A stretch of 64,000 bases of DNA from Acidovorax sp. Leaf78 (GCF_001422735.1 NZ_LMLZ01000026.1:127820-191819), one strand, 5' to 3'. Shown: positions 16,621 through 27,589, numbered from the stretch's first letter. The notes: generated from the sequence alone by a model not told the origin. Numbers and translations: made by a program.

Positions 16621-16745
16621 GCGGTGTCTCGCAAAAAGGTGGCAGGTCGTTGAACGGGCACGCGCAGGATGCACAGGGGGCAGGTGTCTGAACCGGAATC
16701 CGGTTCGGAACACAAGGCCTGCTCCTGGAGATTGCCGAACTGCAT
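16617..16745 (-). CDS. Possible 42-residue leader or small protein upstream of TctC-type receptor
   Basis: A short frame begins with ATG at 16745, preceded by GAGGGAG at a good distance, and ends in TGA overlapping the receptor's ATG (ATGA). The product starts MQFGNLQEQALCSE and holds a CPLC pair (residues 22-25). The frame contains the palindrome GAACCGGAATCCGGTTC. The strong ribosome binding site here and its weakness at the receptor start suggest translational coupling. I know no family for it, and its reality is unproven. Confidence 0.4.
   Translation of the reverse strand: MQFGNLQEQALCSEPDSGSDTCPLCILRVPVQRPATFLRDTA
16690..16706. promoter_or_regulatory. 17-bp palindrome inside the receptor leader
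   Basis: GAACCGGAATCCGGTTC is a perfect 7-3-7 inverted repeat located 70 bp upstream of the TctC-type receptor start and inside the small leader ORF. It can act as an operator in DNA or a hairpin in the transcript. Confidence 0.4.
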
Positions 16746-16853
16746 GACAGTCTCCCTCAGCGGTGTGTAATAGTCGCGTTACAACCTGTCATTTTGCTGT
16801 CTAGAGCGTCCGGGTTAACGCGGGTCTGTGGTGGAAACAGCAGAAAAAATGGC

Positions 16854-16888
16854 AAAAGCCCTGCACCGCAACGCGGCCAGGGCTTTTT
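16854..16888. terminator. Rho-independent terminator after rpoD
   Basis: AAAAGCCCTG (16854-16863) and CAGGGCTTTTT (16878-16888) form a 10-bp stem with a 14-base loop. The A-run and T-run give a U-tract in both directions. It lies 42 bp downstream of the rpoD stop on the minus strand. Confidence 0.85.
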
Positions 16889-16929
16889 GAGGGGTTCGCG
16901 GCATTGAATGCCGCGTCTTGTGCGCCGTG

Positions 16930-19302
<2,373 letters not shown>

Positions 19303-19537
19303 GGGCACCTCAGAATCAAAAACGGACACAAAGAAAACGCAAACGCCACAGATCCCGGCGCGGGTGGCAAAGCGAGCCCCGAAAGGCATGCGCTTTTTGA
19401 GGGGAAACCCTCAGGGGCAAGATGTCTGGGCGATCATTTGGTGTGCAGTCCTTGCGATGATTGGGCTGTTGTGCGCGTTTGTCACGGTGGCCCGGTTCGG
19501 AGGTGCTGCTGTCGCTCTTGCCGCTAACTAACCCTAC

Positions 19538-19543
19538 ATTATA
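19538..19543 (-). promoter_or_regulatory. Consensus -10 box upstream of rpoD
   Basis: A perfect TATAAT on the minus strand lies in the dnaG-rpoD spacer, about 235 bp upstream of the rpoD start. The TTGAAA upstream is only 13 bp away, too close for a normal -35, so the -35 is unclear. A promoter here would let rpoD be transcribed independently of dnaG. Confidence 0.45.
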
Positions 19544-19558
19544 CCTCTTGGCAGTATT

Positions 19559-21637
19559 TCAAGCGGTCTTGGCGCCCACGCCCAACAAAACCCTGCGTTT
19601 CTGTTCCAGCTCGCGGTAGCGCTCCAGGGCGGTCGCGTCGGTGGCGGCCTGCAGCATCAGCAGTTTTTGCTGCTCTTCGATGTCCTCGACCTGCATGCGG
19701 TTCAGTAAATCGCGCAGTTCCGTGCGCAGCTCCTGCAAATCGCCTTCGGTCTGGGCGTGCGAGCCGGTCATCACCTTCACGGCCAGCGCCTCGCACTCGT
19801 GATCGCGCAGGCTTTCGCGCAGCACCGCCCAGGCCAGGGGCCCGTGTTCATGGAACTGTGCCTCCAGCCAGCCAAAGAGCGGGCCGTGGGGCGGCTGCAA
19901 CGCGCACAGAGTGGTGTGGTCGTCGTGCGTCAGCTCTTCCAGAAACGCCATGTGCGACAGCAGCAGGCGCGCGGCGTGGTCCGTGCGGCTGGCGGTGGGT
20001 GTGCGCGGCAGGCGGGGCTGGGGCGGCCAGGGGGCGTCCTTGTCGCGTTTTTTCCAGTTGCTTTTCCAGTCGCCGCCCTTGCGGAACGGGGGCTTGTTGC
20101 CGTAGCTGCCGCCTTGGCCGCCCTGTCCCGTGCCACCGCCGCCCCCGCCGCCATAACCGCCTTGGTAGCCACCGTCATATCCCCCGGCTGGTTCGCCCTG
20201 GGGCGGCCACGCCCCCCCGTCGGGCGGGGTGTCCCAGGAAGGCGGTTCGTGGTCGTAGGCCGCAGGGGCCTGCCGGGGCTGTGGATTGCCTGTGCCCCCA
20301 TGGCCGGAGTGGGAGGACCGCGGTGTCTCGCGCGCCGTGGCCTGGCCCCACAGGTCCGCCAGGTCCTGTGCCTTGAGCTGGGTCAGGTCCGCCAGCTCGC
20401 CCAGCACCTGGCGCTTGAGCACGCCGTCGGGCAGCGCCGTCCACAGCGGGCGCGCGTTGCTGGCCATGTGGGCGCGGCCCTCGGCGGTGGCCAGGTCGCA
20501 GCCGTCGCTGGCCGATTCGACCAGAAAGCGGCTGAGCGGCACCGCCTCACTCACGTGCTTGGCAAAGGCGTCGGTGCCGTTTTCGCGGATGAAGCTGTCC
20601 GGGTCGTGCTCGGCCGGCAGAAACAGGAACTTGATGCTGCGCGTGTCCGTGGCGTGGGGCAGGGCGCCATCGAGCGCCTTGCGCGCTGCGCGCCGGCCGG
20701 CGGCGTCGCCGTCGAAGCTGAACACCACCGATTCGGTAAAACGCAGCAGCTTGTGCACATGCTCGGGCGTGCAGGCCGTGCCCAGCGTGGCCACCGCGTT
20801 CGGAAACCCCAGCTGTGCCAGCGCCACCACGTCCATGTAGCCTTCGGTGACGAGGGCGTAGCCGTGCTCGCGGATGGGGGTGCGGGCCTCGAACAGGCCG
20901 TACAGCTCGCGCCCCTTGTGGAACACCGGGGTCTCTGGCGAGTTCAGGTACTTGGGCTTGTCATCGCCCAGCACGCGCCCGCCAAAGCCGATGCATTCGC
21001 CCTTGACGTTGCGGATGGGGAACATCACCCGGTCGCGGAAGCGGTCGTAGCGCTTGTCCTGCCCGTCCTCGCCCACGATGACCAGACCGCTTTCTTCCAG
21101 CAGCGGGTCGTCGTAGTGCGGGAACACGCTCGCCAGGCTGCGCCAGCCCTCCGGCGCGTAGCCCAGGCCGTAGCGCTTGGCGATGGCACCCGAGACGCCA
21201 CGCCCCTTGAAGTACGCGATGGCCCGCTGCGATTCGCGCAGCTGGCGGCGGTACGCGTCGCCCGCTTTCTCCAGCACATCGGTCAGCGTGGCCTGCTTCT
21301 GGCGGGCGGCGGCGGCGCGCTCTTTCTCTTGCGGGGAGATGTCGTCGTCGGGCACCTGCAGGCCCACCTGCTGGGCCAGGTCCTGCACCGCCTCGACGAA
21401 GCCCATGCCCGCGTGGTCCATCAGAAAGCTGATGGCGTTGCCGTTCTTGCCGCAGCCAAAGCAGTGATAGAACTGCTTGGCGGGGCTCACGCTGAAGGAG
21501 GGGGATTTTTCGCCGTGGAAGGGGCACAGCCCCATGAAATTGGCCCCGCCTTTCTTGAGCTGCACGTAGCGGCCCACGATGTCGACCACATCGACGCGGG
21601 CAAGCAGTTCCTGGATGAAAGACTGGGGGATCGTCAC
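19559..21637 (-). CDS. dnaG: DNA primase
   Basis: A 692-residue primase. The N-terminal CHC2 zinc domain uses C38, H41, C59 and C62 (LCPFHGEKSPSF and CFGCGKNG). The TOPRIM catalytic core follows (ALVTEGYMDVVAL and VFSFDGDAAGRRAA). A low-complexity Gly/Tyr-rich stretch (about residues 485-515) links it to the C-terminal helicase-binding domain, which starts near LLLSHMAFLEEL. It makes RNA primers for replication together with DnaB. Translation starts with GTG at 21637. rpsU, which often precedes dnaG in the macromolecular synthesis operon, is not next to it; the upstream gene is an unrelated divergent binding protein. Confidence 0.96.
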   Translation of the reverse strand: MTIPQSFIQELLARVDVVDIVGRYVQLKKGGANFMGLCPFHGEKSPSFSVSPAKQFYHCFGCGKNGNAISFLMDHAGMGFVEAVQDLAQQVGLQVPDDDISPQEKERAAAARQKQATLTDVLEKAGDAYRRQLRESQRAIAYFKGRGVSGAIAKRYGLGYAPEGWRSLASVFPHYDDPLLEESGLVIVGEDGQDKRYDRFRDRVMFPIRNVKGECIGFGGRVLGDDKPKYLNSPETPVFHKGRELYGLFEARTPIREHGYALVTEGYMDVVALAQLGFPNAVATLGTACTPEHVHKLLRFTESVVFSFDGDAAGRRAARKALDGALPHATDTRSIKFLFLPAEHDPDSFIRENGTDAFAKHVSEAVPLSRFLVESASDGCDLATAEGRAHMASNARPLWTALPDGVLKRQVLGELADLTQLKAQDLADLWGQATARETPRSSHSGHGGTGNPQPRQAPAAYDHEPPSWDTPPDGGAWPPQGEPAGGYDGGYQGGYGGGGGGGTGQGGQGGSYGNKPPFRKGGDWKSNWKKRDKDAPWPPQPRLPRTPTASRTDHAARLLLSHMAFLEELTHDDHTTLCALQPPHGPLFGWLEAQFHEHGPLAWAVLRESLRDHECEALAVKVMTGSHAQTEGDLQELRTELRDLLNRMQVEDIEEQQKLLMLQAATDATALERYRELEQKRRVLLGVGAKTA

Positions 21638-21695
21638 CAGCCTATTGTCCGCGTAAACTGTTTGTTACCAAGTATTGCAAAAAAGGCTTTCGGGC

Positions 21696-22790
21696 ATGGT
21701 GGCAATGGCACGGTGGCGGGCGACGCACGCGTCCAGCACCTCTGCGCTGCGGCGCAGGGACCTGGCTGCGCTGCTGCCTTGGGCTGCTGCAGTATTCGTC
21801 CCCGTGCCCGCGCGGGCCGCCACGGTGCTGCGCGTGCTGTCCTGGCCGGGCTATGCCGACCCCGACATCGTGGCGACGTTTGAAAAGCGCCACGGGGTCA
21901 AGGTGGAGATCACCACCGTGGCGTCCGACGACGTGATGCGCGCCAAACTGGCCAGCACCGCAGCGCCGGGCTTTGACCTGGTGGCCGCCAACACGGCGGA
22001 AATCGCCCGGCTGGTGGCCAGGCGCCTGCTGGCACCGTTGCCGCTCAACAACATCCCCAACACGCAGCGCCAGTTGCCGCGCTTTCGCAACCTGCAGGCC
22101 ATCGCTGGCCTGGCCCAGGGCATGGATGTCTATGGCATGCCCTACACCTATTCGGAGATGGGCCTCATCTACGACCGCCAGCAGTTCACGACTCCGCCGC
22201 AGTCCATCGGCGTGCTGTGGGAGCCGCGCTGGCGCGGCCGGGTGCTGGCGTTCGACGGCAGCAGCCACGGGTTTTCGCTGGCGGCCATGTACCGGGGGCT
22301 GCCGCCGTTTCACATCGCCGCCAGCCAGTTCGGCCCGCTGGCCCGGGACCTGGTGGCGCTGCGGCGCAACGTGCGCTCGTTCTACAGCCTGCCCGAAGAA
22401 TCGCTGGAGCTGTTTCGCAAGCACCGCATCGCGGTCATGCATGCCAACTACGGCCAGCAGCAGCTCAAGCAATTGCGCGACGCGGGGCTGGACGTGGGCT
22501 ACGTGGTGCCGCGCGAGGGGGCGCTGGCCTGGCTCGACTGCTGGGCCATCACCCGCCGCTCCACGCAGGCGGGCTTGGCGGCGCAGTGGATCGACTACAT
22601 GCTCAAGCCGGCCGTAAGCCGCGAGCTCACGCGGCGCCAGGGCCTGGCCAACACGCTGGAGGAGCCGCCCGCGCTGTCGGGCGATGCGCCCGCCGGCACC
22701 ATCGTGTGGCTGCAGCCGGTGGAGGACGAAGCCCGCCGCGCGCAGCTGTGGCGGCGCATCCTGTCGGGCGACCGGCCCGCGAGGTTCTGA
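21696..22790 (+). CDS. Polyamine-type (PotD/NspS-like) periplasmic solute-binding protein
   Basis: A 364-residue secreted binding protein of the spermidine/putrescine receptor class. A twin-arginine-like signal (ALRRRDLAALLPWAAAVFV, cleavage near ARA) is followed by VLRVLSWPGYADPDIVATFE, the typical first strand and helix, then FDLVAANTAEIARLV and YGMPYTYSEMGLIYD. The start is uncertain: ATG 21696 has an AAAAGG-like site in front, with ATG 21705 and TTG 21675 as alternatives. No permease or ATPase gene is nearby. The next gene, 2 bp downstream, is a membrane diguanylate cyclase, so this protein may act as a sensor subunit and not in transport. Confidence 0.87.
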   Translation: MVAMARWRATHASSTSALRRRDLAALLPWAAAVFVPVPARAATVLRVLSWPGYADPDIVATFEKRHGVKVEITTVASDDVMRAKLASTAAPGFDLVAANTAEIARLVARRLLAPLPLNNIPNTQRQLPRFRNLQAIAGLAQGMDVYGMPYTYSEMGLIYDRQQFTTPPQSIGVLWEPRWRGRVLAFDGSSHGFSLAAMYRGLPPFHIAASQFGPLARDLVALRRNVRSFYSLPEESLELFRKHRIAVMHANYGQQQLKQLRDAGLDVGYVVPREGALAWLDCWAITRRSTQAGLAAQWIDYMLKPAVSRELTRRQGLANTLEEPPALSGDAPAGTIVWLQPVEDEARRAQLWRRILSGDRPARF

Positions 22791-22792
22791 CG

Positions 22793-24478
22793 ATGGCGTC
22801 GCCTCACAGCCGCGGCGTGACCTGGGGCATTGCGCTGCGCCTGGCCGTGCTGCTCGCGTCCTTCAGCGTGCTGGCCGCGCTGCTGGCGGGCTACTACACC
22901 TTCGAGTCCAGCCGCACGCGCCTGCAGGGGCGGGCGGAGCAGGCGCTGCTGGCCACCACGCAGGTGCTGGCGCGGCACCTGCAGGCGGGCTTCGGCGCAG
23001 TGGCGCGGGACGCCGCCTTCCTGGCCAGCGTGGCCAGCATCGAGCAGGACCGCAACGTGCTGGCCGATGTGTTCCGCGCCAGCCTGATCACCCACCCCAG
23101 CTACCTGCAGATCCGCTTCATCGCGGCGCAGGACTATGGCCTCGAGCAGGTGCGCATCGACCGCAAGGGTGACGCCTGGATACGCGCTGGCGACGACGAG
23201 CTGCAGGAGAAGGCGCACTTCCCCTTCGTGTTCGAAACCCTGGCGCTGGGCGCGGGCGAGGTGTATGTGTCGGAGTTCGGCATCAACCACGAAGGCGCGG
23301 ACGATGCCGAGGCGCTGCCGGTCTTCAGCATGGCCTCTCCGGTGGTGCGCGGCGGCCAGGTGCGGGGCGTGGTGGTGGTGCGGGTGGCGGCGCAGCGGTT
23401 CTTGCAGAGCTTCCATGCAGCGCTGCCCGCGCCGTATGGCTTCTTCCTGAGCAACCGCTGGGGCGACTTTCTGGTGCACCCGGATGCCACCCAGGCCTTC
23501 GGCTTCGACCGCGGGCAGCGCATTCTGGTGCAGGACACCTTTGCGCCCGCCGCCCCGCTGATCAGCGGCGCCCGCACGGAGGCCGTGTTCAGCCAGCCGG
23601 CCACCGACGACGACGAGGAGGCGCGCGCGTTCTCGTTCGTGCGCATGCCGTTCGGGCGGGAGGGTGAGGGCCGGTTCATGGTGGTGGGGCTGTCGCAGCC
23701 GCTGGCTGCGGTGCAGGGCGAGGTGCTGGAGCTCGGCCGCAGCGTGTTCAAGATCCTGCTGGTGCTCAGCGCGGTGGGCGTGCTGCTGGCCGCAGGGGTG
23801 TCGCGCCTGGTCACGCAGCCGCTGCAGGCCATGGTGCGTGCCGCGCAGGCGTTTTCGCAGGGCCGGCCCCACAGCGACCTGCCGCTGCAGCGCAAGGACG
23901 AGATCGGCGAGCTGGCGCGCAGCTTTCACGACATGGAGCAGCAGATCGGCCGCCAGATCACCGAGCTGAACGCCAGCCGCGACGCCATGGCCCACCTGGC
24001 CCACCACGATGCGCTCACCGGCCTGCCCAACCGCCGCATGTTCGAGCAGCGGCTGGCCCAGGCGCTGGAGCTGTCGCGCCGCAGCGGCCGCGCCTGCGCG
24101 CTGCTGTTCGTGGACCTCGATGAGTTCAAGCGCATCAACGACGCGCACGGCCATGCGGTGGGCGACCTGGTGCTGCAGGCTGCAGCCCGCACAATCGTGG
24201 GGGCGGTGCGCCAGTCCGACACGGTGGCGCGGCTGGCGGGCGATGAGTTCACGGTGCTGTGCGAGAACGTCGACTCCGAAGACGCAGCGCTGCAGATCGC
24301 CGCCAAGCTCGAGCGCGCCTTCCACGTGCCCCTGAGCATCGAAGGCCGCCCGCTGCCCGTGCGCCCCAGCATCGGCGTGAGCCTGTTCCCGCGCGATGCG
24401 CAGGACGCGCACACCTTGCTGGCCAACGCGGATGCGGCGATGTACCGCACCAAGCAAAGCCATCGCCGCCGCGTGTGA
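22793..24478 (+). CDS. Membrane diguanylate cyclase with periplasmic Cache-type sensor
   Basis: A 561-residue inner-membrane enzyme. The first membrane helix is at about residues 9-33 (LRLAVLLASFSVLAALLAGYY), then a periplasmic domain of about 280 residues with a double-Cache look (FPFVFETLALGAGEVYVSEF, PVFSMASPVVRGGQVRGVVVV). A second membrane helix near 318-338 and a HAMP segment lead to the GGDEF domain. The signature is AGDEF (residues 482-486), a tolerated variant, and the inhibitory I-site RQSD stands 5 residues before it. There is no EAL domain. The start is 2 bp after the stop of the PotD-like gene, which implies co-expression. Confidence 0.93.
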   Translation: MASPHSRGVTWGIALRLAVLLASFSVLAALLAGYYTFESSRTRLQGRAEQALLATTQVLARHLQAGFGAVARDAAFLASVASIEQDRNVLADVFRASLITHPSYLQIRFIAAQDYGLEQVRIDRKGDAWIRAGDDELQEKAHFPFVFETLALGAGEVYVSEFGINHEGADDAEALPVFSMASPVVRGGQVRGVVVVRVAAQRFLQSFHAALPAPYGFFLSNRWGDFLVHPDATQAFGFDRGQRILVQDTFAPAAPLISGARTEAVFSQPATDDDEEARAFSFVRMPFGREGEGRFMVVGLSQPLAAVQGEVLELGRSVFKILLVLSAVGVLLAAGVSRLVTQPLQAMVRAAQAFSQGRPHSDLPLQRKDEIGELARSFHDMEQQIGRQITELNASRDAMAHLAHHDALTGLPNRRMFEQRLAQALELSRRSGRACALLFVDLDEFKRINDAHGHAVGDLVLQAAARTIVGAVRQSDTVARLAGDEFTVLCENVDSEDAALQIAAKLERAFHVPLSIEGRPLPVRPSIGVSLFPRDAQDAHTLLANADAAMYRTKQSHRRRV

Positions 24479-24553
24479 GCGGTGCGGGGGGATGCACACG
24501 CGTTGCCACTCAGGGCCACTGTCCCCGGGTGCTGAAAGTGATAGGCGCTACTG

Positions 24554-24602
24554 TTTTGATAGCTGTTCGCGCTTGTCCAGAGAGCGGTAGAGGCATTTTT
24601 CA
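24554..24602 (+). repeat. GATAGCT-type palindromic repeat, copy 2
   Basis: TTTTGATAGCTGTTCGCGCT continues into TGTCCAGAGAGCGGTAGAGG and an AT-rich end. It lies in the 235-bp gap between the diguanylate cyclase and the convergent AraC gene; the rest of that gap shows nothing else I can name. Confidence 0.75.
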
Positions 24603-24713
24603 TTTATGAAAAGCGCCCTGTACGCTGCTGCAGTGCCCGCGCCCGCCAGGCCTGCACGCCTCCGTCTCGCCTTCCTACCGCCTTCCTACCGCATCACCGC
24701 GCCCTGGCGTCCG

Positions 24714-25598
24714 TCACGGCTGCCCCATGGCATCGAGCCACGCGCGTGGCGACAGCCCCAGCTTTTGCGCGAACACGCGCGACAGCGCGGACGGGTTGGC
24801 GTAGCCCAGCTCCTGCGCCATCGACTTGATCGACCGGCCGCCGCGCAGGTGGGCCTGCGCCAGCGTCAGCCGCCAGTGGGCCAGGTAGTCCGCAGGCGTC
24901 TCGCCCACCACTGCCTTGAAGCGGGCGGCAAACGCGCTGCGCGACATGCCGGCCTGCGCGGCCATCTGCTCCAGGCTCCACGGCTCGCCGGGCGCTTCGT
25001 GCAGGGCCGTGAGCGTGCGCGCAAGCTGCGGGTCGGCCAGCCCGGTGAGCAGGCCGGGCGGCATCTGCGCCCTGCCGGGGTGGTCCAGCAGCCAGCGCAG
25101 CAACTGCAGCAGCACGACCTCGAAGAGCCGGTCGGCCAGCACGCGGTGGCCGCAGCGCAGGTGGTCGGTTTCGGCAAACAGCAGGTCCAGCGACAGCTGC
25201 AGTCCCGGCACGTCAGCCAGCGGCAGCAGCACCAGCGGGGGCAGGGCGCGGGCCAGCGGGTGGCTGGCGCCGCCGTCAAAGTCGAGCGCGGCGCAGGTGA
25301 AGTCCGAGCCGTCCACCGGCGCGTTGTGAAAAAAATGCTCCAGCGGCCGCGCGTAGAACAGCAGGCTGGGCTCGCAGACCTCCAGCCGCTCGGGCGGGCC
25401 GGCCAGCGGCTGGTGGGTGACCACCATCTCGCCGCGCCGCAGCACATGCAAAAACCCCCGCCCGGGCGCGGCCGCGAAGTGCGTCACCCCGCACAGCGGG
25501 CCGGTGTGAAAGAGATGCGCCCGCACCCGAAAACGCTCCAGCAGCGACGACAGCCGGTCGAACGGCGCGGGCTGCGGGGTGGAGTCGCTCTGGGTCAT
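24714..25598 (-). CDS. AraC family regulator with N-terminal cupin domain
   Basis: A 294-residue regulator. The N-terminal part (RLSSLLERFRVRAHLFHTG and onward) fits the cupin-like effector domain common in this AraC subgroup. The C-terminal two helix-turn-helix units are clear: WSLEQMAAQAGMSRSAFAAR and IKSMAQELGYANPSALSRVF. The frame is open to 25694, but ATG 25598 (MTQSD) fits the domain start. The gene is divergent from the CMD-family gene across a 164-bp region with repeated ATGAAT/ATTCAT motifs, so it probably controls that gene. The effector is unknown. Confidence 0.9.
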   Translation of the reverse strand: MTQSDSTPQPAPFDRLSSLLERFRVRAHLFHTGPLCGVTHFAAAPGRGFLHVLRRGEMVVTHQPLAGPPERLEVCEPSLLFYARPLEHFFHNAPVDGSDFTCAALDFDGGASHPLARALPPLVLLPLADVPGLQLSLDLLFAETDHLRCGHRVLADRLFEVVLLQLLRWLLDHPGRAQMPPGLLTGLADPQLARTLTALHEAPGEPWSLEQMAAQAGMSRSAFAARFKAVVGETPADYLAHWRLTLAQAHLRGGRSIKSMAQELGYANPSALSRVFAQKLGLSPRAWLDAMGQP

Positions 25599-25762
25599 GG
25601 CCGTGGTTTTGGATGAATGGGTATGAATTGTAGATGATTCATTCCCAATGGTGCGGCTCTCGGCCAGACACTGCAGGGGTGCTGAGTTCATCAAGCACCC
25701 GGTGCCCCAACCCCCTGGGCGCCGGCCTGCAACCTCTTTCCCAACACTTCAAGGAAACCACC

Positions 25763-26338
25763 ATGACCTCCCAGACCGCTGCTGTCTCCGCCTCGCCCCG
25801 CATTCCCCTCGTGGACCGCGCCACCGCCACCGGCCCGGCCCGCGCGCTGCTGGACCAGATCCACGGTGCTTTCGGCGCCACACCCCACATGTTCCGCGCA
25901 GTGGCCCACTCACCGGCGGCATTGCAGAGCATGTGGAGCGCTTTCGGCGCCCTGGGAGGTGGTGTCATCGGTGCCGCGCTGGGTGAGCAGATCGCCGTCG
26001 CCGTGGCCAACCGCAATGCCTGCGACTACTGCCTGGCCGCTCACACGGCGCTGGGTCGCAAGGCGGGCGTGAGCGGCGACGCGCTGGCCGCCGCGCAGTC
26101 GGGCGAATCGGCCGACCCGCGCACCGCCGCCGTGCTGCGGTTTGCACTGCAACTGGTCAACGAGCGCGGGCAGGTCGACGCCGCCGACGTGCAGGCGCTG
26201 CGCGACCAGGGCCTGGACGACGAGCACATCGTCGAGATCGTCGCCCACGTGGCGCTGAACCTGTACACCAACTACGTGAACGTGGCGCTGGCGGTGCCAG
26301 TGGACTTTCCGGGCGTGAAGCTGCGCCCCGCGCGTTGA
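25763..26338 (+). CDS. Carboxymuconolactone decarboxylase (AhpD-like) family protein
   Basis: A 191-residue all-alpha protein with the AhpD-type motif NACDYCLAAHTALGRKAG, that is C-x2-C followed by His, at about residues 79-96. Proteins with this motif are peroxidase partners or thiol oxidoreductases and not true decarboxylases. AAGGAA precedes the ATG at 25763. Transcription is divergent from the AraC regulator and 281 bp upstream of a flavoprotein gene. The arrangement suggests a small inducible redox or detoxification unit. The substrate is not known. Confidence 0.92.
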   Translation: MTSQTAAVSASPRIPLVDRATATGPARALLDQIHGAFGATPHMFRAVAHSPAALQSMWSAFGALGGGVIGAALGEQIAVAVANRNACDYCLAAHTALGRKAGVSGDALAAAQSGESADPRTAAVLRFALQLVNERGQVDAADVQALRDQGLDDEHIVEIVAHVALNLYTNYVNVALAVPVDFPGVKLRPAR

Positions 26339-26619
26339 GGCGCTGAGGCGCTGCGCTGACAGTGAGGCGTCACGGGTCAGCGCTGGCTTCAGGGCTTTCG
26401 GCTGTGCAGTTGCTGCTGCAGCTGAAGCCACGCCGCAAAGCGTGGAGCGGAGGCGGCGCGGTGACATTGGAGGCGTCATGGCGGGCGGCATGGGGGAGAC
26501 GTTGTCACGCATGCTCCGCTGCAATGTCCAATGTCCAATGTGATTTGCCAGCGGCGGCCGTCTCGCGCACCATGGACCCCGGCCCTGATCCTTGCCATCA
26601 CCTACCGACCAAGACCGCC

Positions 26620-27294
26620 ATGCCACCTCATCCCGCCACCGAAACCGCCGCCACCGCAGGCCCCGCCCTTGCGCAGGCGGACCCCCATGCCATCGACACC
26701 TTGGCCGCCCTGGAGGCGCTGATGGGCCAGCCCGGCGATGCCTCCCTCCACAAAGAGGTGCCCTACGTGCACCCCACCTACCGCGCGATGATCGAGGCCG
26801 CACCGTTTGCCGTGCTGGCCACCACCGGCCCCGGCGGGCTCGACGCATCGCCGCGCGGGGACCCGCCGGGCTTTGTGCAACTGCTGGACGATAAGACCCT
26901 GTTGCTGCCCGAGCGCCGCGGCAACAACCGCGCCGACAGCCTGCGCAACATCCTGACCGACCCGCGCGTGGCGCTGTTGTTTCTCATTCCGGGTGTGGGC
27001 GAAACCCTGCGGGTGAATGGCCGCGCCCGCATCAGCGTGGCGCCCGAGCTGCTCGCGCGCTTCGTGGTCAACGGCCAGCCGCCCCAATGCGTGATCGTGG
27101 TGAACGTGGACACCGTGTTCTTCCAGTGCGCGCGGGCCATCCAGCGCTCGCGCCTGTGGGACGCCGTGCCCGCCGGCACCCCGCGCCCGGTGCCCACGCC
27201 GGGCGCGATCCTGGCGGCCATCACGCACGACGCTTTTGATGGTGCTGCGTATGACGAAGCGCTGCCAACGCGGCAGCAGGCTACCTTGTATTGA
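26620..27294 (+). CDS. PPOX-class FMN-dependent flavoprotein (MSMEG_1061/DR2398 type)
   Basis: A 224-residue protein of the pyridoxamine 5'-phosphate oxidase-like split-barrel group. Typical segments are MIEAAPFAVLATTGPGGLDA, SPRGDPPGFVQLLDDKTLLL and RNILTDPRVALLFLIPGVGE, then CARAIQRSRLW near the C-terminus. Such proteins bind FMN or F420 and reduce varied substrates. The start is uncertain: ATG 26620 fits, but the frame continues upstream to 26524 and beyond without stop. The 281-bp gap in front contains a TCCAATGTCCAATG direct repeat and otherwise nothing I recognise. Confidence 0.85.
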   Translation: MPPHPATETAATAGPALAQADPHAIDTLAALEALMGQPGDASLHKEVPYVHPTYRAMIEAAPFAVLATTGPGGLDASPRGDPPGFVQLLDDKTLLLPERRGNNRADSLRNILTDPRVALLFLIPGVGETLRVNGRARISVAPELLARFVVNGQPPQCVIVVNVDTVFFQCARAIQRSRLWDAVPAGTPRPVPTPGAILAAITHDAFDGAAYDEALPTRQQATLY

Positions 27295-27397
27295 GGGGAG
27301 AGCCGCGCTAGGTCCGCGCTTGATTGCTTTCGCGTTGTCGCCGTCGGTCGCATGGGCTCGCACCCTCAGCGCGGTGTGCTTCCGGAACTCGGCCATT

Positions 27398-27589
27398 TCA
27401 GATGCAGTTTCCCGCTGGGGTGCGTGCTCGACTGCGATGCCTGAAGCTACGCCGATCCAATCCGAAGGTTCGTCCCCAACTGGCTTTCAAGGTCAGCTGC
27501 GGCCCACGCTCGTAATGCTGCGCGATGTCCTCGGGGTCGCGCGCTTCGTTCAGCCACTGGATGCGTTCCCTGTCGATGAAGCCTCTGGC
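27398..27589 (-). pseudogene. Gene remnant, 63 codons, no start codon
   Basis: On the minus strand the frame from 27589 to the TGA at 27398-27400 reads ARGFIDRERIQWLNEARD, then PEDIAQHYERGPQLTLKAS and ends RTPAGNCI. The composition looks like genuine protein, unlike the other frames here. A TGA stands directly in front and no start codon is present, so it appears to be the tail of a broken gene. I do not recognise the family. It makes up most of the 362-bp gap between the PPOX gene and the effector gene. Confidence 0.35.

Noticed and set aside
15589..16713. Longer 374-codon version of the TctC-type receptor
   Set aside because: The extra 31 residues hide the export signal and have no good ribosome binding site; the ATG at 16620 fits the signal peptide.
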